Shown piece by piece: positions 28,731 to 42,100 of a DNA stretch of 64,000 nt. Every line of letters starts with the position of its first letter. Position 1 is the stretch's first letter. A program made the position numbers and the translations under genes. The notes beneath the pieces are model-generated. The model saw only the letters and a list, made by a program, of their open reading frames with translations. It ran no database searches and had not been told where the DNA came from. The stretch is from Actinernus sp. WN-2022 (taxonomy: Eukaryota; Cnidaria; Anthozoa; Actiniaria; Actinernidae): positions 147,781,745-147,845,744 of the forward strand of contig JAOWCC010001589.1 of NCBI GenBank assembly GCA_030867875.1, in the 5' to 3' direction.

Positions 28731-31700
28731 GTAGCATCAGAACACCAATGGATTAAGTTGGAGAAAGAAATGAAGAAAAAAATCAACATATTCAAAAATG
28801 GTCAAATCTGTATTTTTTTCACCAGACCGGGTAGGCAAAAAATATCAGATTTCTGACAAAAACTAAAAAACCACTCAATATGCTTCAAAATGATGGCCAA
28901 CAATCTGCTGATAGTTTCCAGACATGAATGGATTATGTTGGAGAAAGAATTGGAGAAAAAAATCAACATCTTCAAAAATGGTCAAATCTGTATTTTTTGG
29001 ACCAGACCGGGTAGGCAAAAAATATCAGATTTCTGACAAAAACTAAAAAACCACTCAACATGCTTCAAAAGGTTGGCAAACAATCTCCTGGTAGCTTGAG
29101 AACAGAAATGGATAAAGAATTGAAGAAAAAACTCAACATCTTCAAAAATGGTCAAATCTGTATTTTTTGGACCAGACCGGGTAGGCGAAAAATCTCAGAT
29201 TTCTGACAAAACTAAAAAACCACACAATATGCTACAAAACGATGGCAAACAATCTGCTGATAGTTAACAGACATGATTGGATTAAGTTGGAGAAAGAAAT
29301 GAAGAAAAAAATCAACATCTTCAAAAATGGTCAAATCTGTATTTTTTGGACCAGACCGGGTAGGCAAAAAATATCAGATTTCTGACAAAAACTAAAAAAC
29401 CACTCAACATGCTTCAAAAGGTTGGCAAACAATCTCCTGGTAGCTTGAGAACAGAAATGGAGAAAGAATTGAAGAAAAAACTCAACATCTTCAAAAATGG
29501 TCAAATCTGTATTTTTTGGACCAGACCGGGTAGGCGAAAAATCTCAGATTTCTGACAAAAACTAAAAAACCACTCAAAATGCTTCAAAATGATGGCAAAC
29601 AATCTCCTGGTAGCTTCAGAACACAAATGAAATAAGTTGGAGAAAGAATAACAAAAATGCATACTTCACATAAAATTTAGAGTTTCATGTTTGCACTTAC
29701 CTCAATTTAGGTCTCCCAACACCTAAACTTGCCCAGAACCAAGCCATTCTGTCCACAAGCACTTCACATCTTTATCCTGGTAGCATCAGAACACCAATGG
29801 ATTAAGTTGGAGAAAGAAATGAAGAAAAAAATCAACATATTCAAAAATGGTCAAATCTGTATTTTTTTCACCAGACCGGGTAGGCAAAAAATATCAGATT
29901 TCTGACAAAAACTAAAAAACCACTCAATATGCTTCAAAATGATGGCCAACAATCTGCTGATAGTTTCCAGACATGAATGGATTATGTTGGAGAAAGAATT
30001 GGAGAAAAAAATCAACATCTTCAAAAATGGTCAAATCTGTATTTTTTGGACCAGACCGGGTAGGCAAAAAATATCAGATTTCTGACAAAAACTAAAAAAC
30101 CACTCAACATGCTTCAAAAGGTTGGCAAACAATCTCCTGGTAGCTTGAGAACAGAAATGGATAAAGAATTGAAGAAAAAACTCAACATCTTCAAAAATGG
30201 TCAAATCTGTATTTTTTGGACCAGACCGGGTAGGCGAAAAATCTCAGATTTCTGACAAAAACTAAAAAACCACTCAAAATGCTTCAAAATGATGGCAAAC
30301 AATTTCCTGGTAGCTTCAGAACACAAATGAAATAAGTTGGAGAAAGAATAACAAAAATGCATACTTCACATAAAATTTAGAGTTTCATGTTTGCACTTAC
30401 CTCAATTTAGGTCTCCCAACACCTAAACTTGCCCAGAACCAAGCCATTCTGTCCACAAGCACTTCACATCTTTATCCTGGTAGCATCAGAACACCAATGG
30501 ATTAAGTTGGAGAAAGAAATGAAGAAATAAATCAACATCTTCAAAAATGGTCAAATCTGTATTTTTTGGACCAGACCGGGTAGGCAAAAAATATCAGATT
30601 TCTGACAAAAACTAAAAAAACACTCAATATGCTTCAAAAGGTTGGCAAACAATCTCCTTGTAGCTTCAGAACACAAATGAAATAAGTTGGAGAAAGAATA
30701 ACAAAAATGCATACTTCACATAAAATTTAGAGTTTCATGTTTGCACTTACCTCAATTTAGGTCTCCCAACACCTAAACTTGCCCAGAACCAAGCCATTCT
30801 GTCCACAAGCACTTCACATCTTTATCCTGGTAGCATCAGAACACCAATGGATTAAGTTGGAGAAAGAAATGAAGAAATAAATCAACATCTTCAAAAATGG
30901 TCAAATCTGTATTTTTTGGACCAGACCGGGTAGGCAAAAAATATCAGATTTCTGACAAAAACTAAAAAAACACTCAATATGCTTCAAAAGGTTGGCAAAC
31001 AATCTCCTTGTAGCTTCAGAACACAAATGAAATAAGTTGGAGAAAGAATAACAAAAATGCATACTTCACATAAAATTTAGAGTTTCATGTTTGCACTTAC
31101 CTCAATTTAGGTCTCCCAACACCTAAACTTGCCCAGAACCAAGCCATTCTGTCCACAAGCACTTCACATCTTTATCCTGGTAGCATCAGAACACCAATGG
31201 ATTAAGTTGGAGAAAGAATTGAAGAAAAAAATCAACATCTTCAAAAATGGTCAAATCTGTATTTTTTTGACCAGACCGGGTAGGCAAAAAATGTCAGATT
31301 TCTGACAAAAACTAAAAAACCACTCAATATGCTTCAAAACGATGGCAAACAATCTGCTGATAGTTAACAGACATGATTGGATTAAGTTGGAGAAAGAAAT
31401 GAAGAAAAAAATCAACATCTTCAAAAATGGTCAAATCTGTATTTTTTGGACCAGACCGGGTAGGCAAAAAATATCAGATTTCTGACAAAAACTAAAAAAA
31501 CACTCAATATGCTTCAAAAGGTTGGCAAACAATCTCCTTGTAGCTTCAGAACACAAATGAAATAAGTTGGAGAAAGAATAACAAAAATGCATACTTCACA
31601 TAAAATTTAGAGTTTCATGTTTGCACTTACCTCAATTTAGGTCTCCCAACACCTAAACTTGCCCAGAACCAAGCCATTCTGTCCACAAGCACTTCACATC

Positions 31701-34700
31701 TTTATCCTGGTAGCATCAGAACACCAATGGATTAAGTTGGAGAAAGAATTGAAGAAAAAAATCAACATCTTCAAAAATGGTCAAATCTGTATTTTTTTGA
31801 CCAGACCGGGTAGGCAAAAAATGTCAGATTTCTGACAAAAACTAAAAAACCACTCAATATGCTTCAAAACGATGGCAAACAATCTGCTGATAGTTAACAG
31901 ACATGATTGGATTAAGTTGGAGAAAGAAATGAAGAAAAAAATCAACATCTTCAAAAATGGTCAAATCTGTATTTTTTTGACCAGACCGGGTAGGCAAAAA
32001 ATGTCAGATTTCTGACAAAAACTAAAAAACCACACAATATGCTACAAAACGATGGCAAACAATCTGCTGATAGTTAACAGACATGATTGGATTAAGTTGG
32101 AGAAAGAAATGAAGAAAAAAATCAACATCTTCAAAAATGGTCAAATCTGTATTTTTTGGACCAGACCGGGTAGGCAAAAATATCAGATTTCTGACAAAAA
32201 CTAAAAAACCACTCAACATGCTTCAAAAGGTTGGCAAACAATCTCCTGGTAGCTTGAGAACAGAAATGGAGAAAGAATTGAAGAAAAAACTCAACATCTT
32301 CAAAAATGGTCAAATCTGTATTTTTTGGAACAGACCGGGTAGGCGAAAAATCTCAGATTTCTGACAAAAACTAAAAAACCACTCAAAATGCTTCAAAATG
32401 ATGGCAAACAATCTCCTGGTAGCTTCAGAACACAAATGAAATAAGTTGGAGAAAGAATAACAAAAATGCATACTTCACATAAAATTTAGAGTTTCATGTT
32501 TGCACTTACCTCAATTTAGGTCTCCCAACACCTAAACTTGCCCAGAACCAAGCCATTCTGTCCACAAGCACTTCACATCTTTATCCTGGTAGCATCAGAA
32601 CACCAATGGATTAAGTTGGAGAAAGAAATGAAGAAAAAAATCAACATATTCAAAAATGGTCAAATCTGTATTTTTTTCACCAGACCGGGTAGGCAAAAAA
32701 TATCAGATTTCTGACAAAAACTAAAAAACCACTCAATATGCTTCAAAATGATGGCCAACAATCTGCTGATAGTTTCCAGACATGAATGGATTATGTTGGA
32801 GAAAGAATTGGAGAAAAAAATCAACATCTTCAAAAATGGTCAAATCTGTATTTTTTGGACCAGACCGGGTAGGCAAAAAATATCAGATTTCTGACAAAAA
32901 CTAAAAAACCACTCAACATGCTTCAAAAGGTTGGCAAACAATCTCCTGGTAGCTTGAGAACAGAAATGGATAAAGAATTGAAGAAAAAACTCAACATCTT
33001 CAAAAATGGTCAAATCTGTATTTTTTGGACCAGACCGGGTAGGCGAAAAATCTCAGATTTCTGACAAAACTAAAAAACCACACAATATGCTACAAAACGA
33101 TGGCAAACAATCTGCTGATAGTTAACAGACATGATTGGATTAAGTTGGAGAAAGAAATGAAGAAAAAAATCAACATCTTCAAAAATGGTCAAATCTGTAT
33201 TTTTTGGACCAGACCGGGTAGGCAAAAAATATCAGATTTCTGACAAAAACTAAAAAACCACTCAACATGCTTCAAAAGGTTGGCAAACAATCTCCTGGTA
33301 GCTTGAGAACAGAAATGGAGAAAGAATTGAAGAAAAAACTCAACATCTTCAAAAATGGTCAAATCTGTATTTTTTGGACCAGACCGGGTAGGCGAAAAAT
33401 CTCAGATTTCTGACAAAAACTAAAAAACCACTCAAAATGCTTCAAAATGATGGCAAACAATCTCCTGGTAGCTTCAGAACACAAATGAAATAAGTTGGAG
33501 AAAGAATAACAAAAATGCATACTTCACATAAAATTTAGAGTTTCATGTTTGCACTTACCTCAATTTAGGTCTCCCAACACCTAAACTTGCCCAGAACCAA
33601 GCCATTCTGTCCACAAGCACTTCACATCTTTATCCTGGTAGCATCAGAACACCAATGGATTAAGTTGGAGAAAGAAATGAAGAAAAAAATCAACATATTC
33701 AAAAATGGTCAAATCTGTATTTTTTTCACCAGACCGGGTAGGCAAAAAATATCAGATTTCTGACAAAAACTAAAAAACCACTCAATATGCTTCAAAATGA
33801 TGGCCAACAATCTGCTGATAGTTTCCAGACATGAATGGATTATGTTGGAGAAAGAATTGGAGAAAAAAATCAACATCTTCAAAAATGGTCAAATCTGTAT
33901 TTTTTGGACCAGACCGGGTAGGCAAAAAATATCAGATTTCTGACAAAAACTAAAAAACCACTCAACATGCTTCAAAAGGTTGGCAAACAATCTCCTGGTA
34001 GCTTGAGAACAGAAATGGATAAAGAATTGAAGAAAAAACTCAACATCTTCAAAAATGGTCAAATCTGTATTTTTTGGACCAGACCGGGTAGGCGAAAAAT
34101 CTCAGATTTCTGACAAAAACTAAAAAACCACTCAAAATGCTTCAAAATGATGGCAAACAATTTCCTGGTAGCTTCAGAACACAAATGAAATAAGTTGGAG
34201 AAAGAATAACAAAAATGCATACTTCACATAAAATTTAGAGTTTCATGTTTGCACTTACCTCAATTTAGGTCTCCCAACACCTAAACTTGCCCAGAACCAA
34301 GCCATTCTGTCCACAAGCACTTCACATCTTTATCCTGGTAGCATCAGAACACCAATGGATTAAGTTGGAGAAAGAAATGAAGAAATAAATCAACATCTTC
34401 AAAAATGGTCAAATCTGTATTTTTTGGACCAGACCGGGTAGGCAAAAAATATCAGATTTCTGACAAAAACTAAAAAACCACTCAACATGCTTCAAAAGGT
34501 TGGCAAACAATCTCCTGGTAGCTTGAGAACAGAAATGTAGAAAGAATTGAAGAAAAAACTCAACACCTTCAAAAATGGTCAAATCTGTATTTTTTGGACC
34601 AGACCGGGTAGGCGAAAAATCTCAGATTTCTGACAAAACTAAAAAACCACTCAAAATGCTTCAAAATGATGGCAAACAATCTCCTGGTAGCTTCAGAACA

Positions 34701-37700
34701 CAAATGAAATAAGTTGGAGAAAGAATAACAAAAATGCATACTTCACATAAAATTTAGAGTTTCATGTTTGCACTTACCTCAATTTAGGTCTCCCAACACC
34801 TAAACTTGCCCAGAACCAAGCCATTCTGTCCACAAGCACTTCACATCTTTATCCTGGTAGCATCAGAACACCAATGGATTAAGTTGGAGAAAGAAATGAA
34901 GAAAAAAATCAACATCTTCAAAAATGGTCAAATCTGTATTTTTTTCACCAGACCGGGTAGGCAAAAAATATCAGATTTCTGACAAAAACTAAAAAACCAC
35001 TCAATATGCTTCAAAATGATGGCCAACAATCTGCTGATAGTTTCCAGACATGAATGGATTATGTTGGAGAAAGAATTGGAGAAAAAAATCAACATCTTCA
35101 AAAATGGTCAAATCTGTATTTTTTGGACCAGACCGGGTAGGCAAAAAATATCAGATTTCTGACAAAAACTAAAAAACCACTCAACATGCTTCAAAAGGTT
35201 GGCAAACAATCTCCTGGTAGCTTGAGAACAGAAATGGATAAAGAATTGAAGAAAAAACTCAACATCTTCAAAAATGGTCAAATCTGTATTTTTTGGACCA
35301 GACCGGGTAGGCGAAAAATCTCAGATTTCTGACAAAACTAAAAAACCACTCAAAATGCTTCAAAAGGTTCGCAAACAATCTCCTTGTAGCTTCAGAACAC
35401 AAATGAAATAAGTTGGAGAAAGAATAACAAAAATGCATACTTCACATAAAATTTAGAGTTTCATGTTTGCACTTACCTCAATTTAGGTCTCCCAACACCT
35501 AAACTTGCCCAGAACCAAGCCATTCTGTCCACAAGCACTTCACATCTTTATCCTGGTAGCATCAGAACACCAATGGATTAAGTTGGAGAAAGAAATGAAG
35601 AAATAAATCAACATCTTCAAAAATGGTCAAATCTGTATTTTTTGGACCAGACCGGGTAGGCAAAAAATATCAGATTTCTGACAAAAACTAAAAAACCACT
35701 CAACATGCTTCAAAAGGTTGGCAAACAATCTCCTGGTAGCTTGAGAACAGAAATGTAGAAAGAATTGAAGAAAAAACTCAACATCTTCAAAAATGGTCAA
35801 ATCTGTATTTTTTGGACCAGACCGGGTAGGCGAAAAATCTCAGATTTCTGACAAAAACTAAAAAACCACTCAAAATGCTTCAAAATGATGGCAAACAATC
35901 TCCTGGTAGCTTCAGAACACAAATGAAATAAGTTGGAGAAAGAATAACAAAAATGCATACTTCACATAAAATTTAGAGTTTCATGTTTGCACTTACCTCA
36001 ATTTAGGTCTCCCAACACCTAAACTTGCCCAGAACCAAGCCATTCTGTCCACAAGCACTTCACATCTTTATCCTGGTAGCATCAGAACACCAATGGATTA
36101 AGTTGGAGAAAGAAATGAAGAAAAAAATCAACATCTTCAAAAATGGTCAAATCTATTTTTTTCACCAGACCGGGTAGGCAAAAAATATCAGATTTCTGAC
36201 AAAAACTAAAAAACCACTCAATATGCTACAAAACGATGGCAAACAATCTGCTGATAGTTAACAGACATGATTGGATTAAGTTGGAGAAAGAAATGAAGAA
36301 AAAAATCAACATCTTCAAAAATGGTCAAATCTGTATTTTTTGGACCAGACCGGGTAGGCAAAAAATATCAGATTTCTGACAAAAACTAAAAAACCACTCA
36401 ACATGCTTCAAAAGGTTGGCAAACAATCTCCTGGTAGCTTGAGAACAGAAATGGAGAAAGAATTGAAGAAAAAACTCAACATCTTCAAAAATGGTCAAAT
36501 CTGTATTTTTTGGAACAGACCGGGTAGGCGAAAAATCTCAGATTTCTGACAAAAACTAAAAAACCACTCAAAATGCTTCAAAATGATGGCAAACAATCTC
36601 CTGGTAGCTTCAGAACACAAATGAAATAAGTTGGAGAAAGAATAACAAAAATGCATACTTCACATAAAATTTAGAGTTTCATGTTTGCACTTACCTCAAT
36701 TTAGGTCTCCCAACACCTAAACTTGCCCAGAACCAAGCCATTCTGTCCACAAGCACTTCACATCTTTATCCTGGTAGCATCAGAACACCAATGGATTAAG
36801 TTGGAGAAAGAAATGAAGAAAAAAATCAACATATTCAAAAATGGTCAAATCTGTATTTTTTTCACCAGACCGGGTAGGCAAAAAATATCAGATTTCTGAC
36901 AAAAACTAAAAAACCACTCAATATGCTTCAAAATGATGGCCAACAATCTGCTGATAGTTTCCAGACATGAATGGATTATGTTGGAGAAAGAATTGGAGAA
37001 AAAAATCAACATCTTCAAAAATGGTCAAATCTGTATTTTTTGGACCAGACCGGGTAGGCAAAAAATATCAGATTTCTGACAAAAACTAAAAAACCACTCA
37101 ACATGCTTCAAAAGGTTGGCAAACAATCTCCTGGTAGCTTGAGAACAGAAATGGATAAAGAATTGAAGAAAAAACTCAACATCTTCAAAAATGGTCAAAT
37201 CTGTATTTTTTGGACCAGACCGGGTAGGCGAAAAATCTCAGATTTCTGACAAAACTAAAAAACCACACAATATGCTACAAAACGATGGCAAACAATCTGC
37301 TGATAGTTAACAGACATGATTGGATTAAGTTGGAGAAAGAAATGAAGAAAAAAATCAACATCTTCAAAAATGGTCAAATCTGTATTTTTTGGACCAGACC
37401 GGGTAGGCAAAAAATATCAGATTTCTGACAAAAACTAAAAAACCACTCAACATGCTTCAAAAGGTTGGCAAACAATCTCCTGGTAGCTTGAGAACAGAAA
37501 TGGAGAAAGAATTGAAGAAAAAACTCAACATCTTCAAAAATGGTCAAATCTGTATTTTTTGGACCAGACCGGGTAGGCGAAAAATCTCAGATTTCTGACA
37601 AAAACTAAAAAACCACTCAAAATGCTTCAAAATGATGGCAAACAATCTCCTGGTAGCTTCAGAACACAAATGAAATAAGTTGGAGAAAGAATAACAAAAA

Positions 37701-38300
37701 TGCATACTTCACATAAAATTTAGAGTTTCATGTTTGCACTTACCTCAATTTAGGTCTCCCAACACCTAAACTTGCCCAGAACCAAGCCATTCTGTCCACA
37801 AGCACTTCACATCTTTATCCTGGTAGCATCAGAACACCAATGGATTAAGTTGGAGAAAGAAATGAAGAAAAAAATCAACATATTCAAAAATGGTCAAATC
37901 TGTATTTTTTTCACCAGACCGGGTAGGCAAAAAATATCAGATTTCTGACAAAAACTAAAAAACCACTCAATATGCTTCAAAATGATGGCCAACAATCTGC
38001 TGATAGTTTCCAGACATGAATGGATTATGTTGGAGAAAGAATTGGAGAAAAAAATCAACATCTTCAAAAATGGTCAAATCTGTATTTTTTGGACCAGACC
38101 GGGTAGGCAAAAAATATCAGATTTCTGACAAAAACTAAAAAACCACTCAACATGCTTCAAAAGGTTGGCAAACAATCTCCTGGTAGCTTGAGAACAGAAA
38201 TGGATAAAGAATTGAAGAAAAAACTCAACATCTTCAAAAATGGTCAAATCTGTATTTTTTGGACCAGACCGGGTAGGCGAAAAATCTCAGATTTCTGACA
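26640..38300. repeat. Higher-order repeats of 3,858 and 4,185 bp containing 1,049-bp pairs
   Basis: A block with the private change CAACATATTC occurs as a pair 1,049 bp apart. The pair itself recurs: landmark AACACCAATG at 28,741/29,790, 32,599/33,648 and 36,784/37,833, with a further pair at 44,252/45,300. The first two pairs are 3,858 bp apart and the next 4,185 bp. Marker AATTTCCTGG (30,301 and 34,159) confirms the 3,858-bp register. This indicates stepwise amplification of already duplicated blocks. Confidence 0.8.
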
Positions 38301-39199
38301 AAAACTAAAAAACCACTCAAAATGCTTCAAAATGATGGCAAACAATCTCCTGGTAGCTTCAGAACACAAATGAAATAAGTTGGAGAAAGAATAACAAAAA
38401 TGCATACTTCACATAAAATTTAGAGTTTCATGTTTGCACTTACCTCAATTTAGGTCTCCCAACACCTAAACTTGCCCAGAACCAAGCCATTCTGTCCACA
38501 AGCACTTCACATCTTTATCCTGGTAGCATCAGAACACCAATGGATTAAGTTGGAGAAAGAAATGAAGAAATAAATCAACATCTTCAAAAATGGTCAAATC
38601 TGTATTTTTTGGACCAGACCGGGTAGGCAAAAAATATCAGATTTCTGACAAAAACTAAAAAACCACTCAACATGCTTCAAAAGGTTGGCAAACAATCTCC
38701 TGGTAGCTTGAGAACAGAAATGGAGAAAGAAATGAAGAAAAAAATCAACATCTTCAAAAATGGTCAAATCTGTATTTTTTTCACCAGACCGGGTAGGCAA
38801 AAAATATCAGATTTCTGACAAAAACTAAAAAACCACTCAATATGCTTCAAAATGATGGCCAACAATCTGCTGATAGTTTCCAGACATGAATGGATTATGT
38901 TGGAGAAAGAATTGGAGAAAAAAATCAACATCTTCAAAAATGGTCAAATCTGTATTTTTTGGACCAGACCGGGTAGGCAAAAAATATCAGATTTCTGACA
39001 AAAACTAAAAAACCACTCAACATGCTTCAAAAGGTTGGCAAACAATCTCCTGGTAGCTTGAGAACAGAAATGTAGAAAGAATTGAAGAAAAAACTCAACA
39101 TCTTCAAAAATGGTCAAATCTGTATTTTTTGGACCAGACCGGGTAGGCGAAAAATCTCAGATTTCTGACAAAAACTAAAAAACCACTCAAAATGCTTCA

Positions 39200-42100
39200 A
39201 AATGATGGCAAACAATCTCCTGGTAGCTTCAGAACACAAATGAAATAAGTTGGAGAAAGAATAACAAAAATGCATACTTCACATAAAATTTAGAGTTTCA
39301 TGTTTGCACTTACCTCAATTTAGGTCTCCCAACACCTAAACTTGCCCAGAACCAAGCCATTCTGTCCACAAGCACTTCACATCTTTATCCTGGTAGCATC
39401 AGAACACCAATGGATTAAGTTGGAGAAAGAAATGAAGAAAAAAATCAACATCTTCAAAAATGGTCAAATCTATTTTTTTCACCAGACCGGGTAGGCAAAA
39501 AATATCAGATTTCTGACAAAAACTAAAAAACCACTCAATATGCTTCAAAATGATGGCCAACAATCTGCTGATAGTTTCCAGACATGAATGGATTATGTTG
39601 GAGAAAGAATTGGAGAAAAAAATCAACATCTTCAAAAATGGTCAAATCTGTATTTTTTGGACCAGACCGGGTAGGCAAAAAATATCAGATTTCTGACAAA
39701 AACTAAAAAACCACTCAACATGCTTCAAAAGGTTGGCAAACAATCTCCTGGTAGCTTGAGAACAGAAATGGATAAAGAATTGAAGAAAAAACTCAACATC
39801 TTCAAAAATGGTCAAATCTGTATTTTTTGGACCAGACCGGGTAGGCGAAAAATCTCAGATTTCTGACAAAACTAAAAAACCACTCAAAATGCTTCAAAAG
39901 GTTCGCAAACAATCTCCTTGTAGCTTCAGAACACAAATGAAATAAGTTGGAGAAAGAATAACAAAAATGCATACTTCACATAAAATTTAGAGTTTCATGT
40001 TTGCACTTACCTCAATTTAGGTCTCCCAACACCTAAACTTGCCCAGAACCAAGCCATTCTGTCCACAAGCACTTCACATCTTTATCCTGGTAGCATCAGA
40101 ACACCAATGGATTAAGTTGGAGAAAGAAATGAAGAAATAAATCAACATCTTCAAAAATGGTCAAATCTGTATTTTTTGGACCAGACCGGGTAGGCAAAAA
40201 ATATCAGATTTCTGACAAAAACTAAAAAACCACTCAACATGCTTCAAAAGGTTGGCAAACAATCTCCTGGTAGCTTGAGAACAGAAATGTAGAAAGAATT
40301 GAAGAAAAAACTCAACATCTTCAAAAATGGTCAAATCTGTATTTTTTGGACCAGACCGGGTAGGCGAAAAATCTCAGATTTCTGACAAAAACTAAAAAAC
40401 CACTCAAAATGCTTCAAAATGATGGCAAACAATCTCCTGGTAGCTTCAGAACACAAATGAAATAAGTTGGAGAAAGAATAACAAAAATGCATACTTCACA
40501 TAAAATTTAGAGTTTCATGTTTGCACTTACCTCAATTTAGGTCTCCCAACACCTAAACTTGCCCAGAACCAAGCCATTCTGTCCACAAGCACTTCACATC
40601 TTTATCCTGGTAGCATCAGAACACCAATGGATTAAGTTGGAGAAAGAAATGAAGAAAAAAATCAACATCTTCAAAAATGGTCAAATCTATTTTTTTCACC
40701 AGACCGGGTAGGCAAAAAATATCAGATTTCTGACAAAAACTAAAAAACCACTCAATATGCTTCAAAATGATGGCCAACAATCTGCTGATAGTTTCCAGAC
40801 ATGAATGGATTATGTTGGAGAAAGAATTGGAGAAAAAAATCAACATCTTCAAAAATGGTCAAATCTGTATTTTTTGGACCAGACCGGGTAGGCAAAAAAT
40901 ATCAGATTTCTGACAAAAACTAAAAAACCACTCAATATGCTTCAAAAGGTTGGCAAACAATCTCCTGGTAGCTTGAGAACAGAAATGGAGAAAGAATTGA
41001 AGAAAAAAATCAACATCTTCAAAAATGGCCAAATCTGTATTTTTTGGACCAGACCGGGTAGGCAAAAAATATCAGATTTCTGACAAAAACTAAAAAAACA
41101 CTCAATATGCTTCAAAATGATGGCAAACAATCTGCTGATAGTTAACAGACATGATTGGATTAAGTTGGAGAAAGAAATGAAGAAAAAAAATCAACATCTT
41201 CAAAAATGGTCAAATCTGTATTTTTTTGACCAGACCGGGTAGGTAAAAAATATCAGATTTCTGACAAAAACTAAAAAACAACTCAATATGCTTCAAAATG
41301 ATGGCCAACAATCTGCTGATAGTTTCCAGACATGAATGGATTATGTTGGAGAAAGAATTGGAGAAAAAAATCAACATCTTCAAAAATGGTCAAATCTGTA
41401 TTTTTTGGACCAGACCGGGTAGGCAAAAATATCAGATTTCTGACAAAAACTAAAAAACCACTCAATATGCTTCAAAATGATGGCAAACAATCTGCTGATA
41501 GTTAACAGACATGATTGGATTAAGTTGGAGAAAGAATTGAAGAAAAAATCAACATCTTCAAAAATGGTCAAATCTTTATTTTTTGGACCAGACCGGGTAG
41601 GCGAAAAATCTCAGATTTCTGACAAAAACTAAAAAACCACTCAAAATGCTTCAAAATGATGGCAAACAATCTCCTGGTAGCTTCAGAACACAAATGAAAT
41701 AAGTTGGAGAAAGAATAACAAAAATGCATACTTCACATAAAATTTAGAGTTTCATGTTTGCACTTACCTCAATTTAGGTCTCCCAACACCTAAACTTGCC
41801 CAGAACCACGCCATTCTGTCCACAAGCACTTCACATCTTTATCCTGGTAGCATCAGAACACCAATGGATTAAGTTGGAGAAAGAAATGAAGAAAAAAATC
41901 AACATCTTCAAAAATGGTCAAATCTGTATTTTTTTCACCAGACCGGGTAGGCAAAAAATATCAGATTTCTGACAAAACTAAAAAACCACTCAATATGCTT
42001 CAAAATGATGGCCAACAATCTGCTGATAGTTTCCAGACATGAATGGATTATGTTGGAGAAAGAATTGGAGAAAAAAATCAACATCTTCAAAAATGGTCAA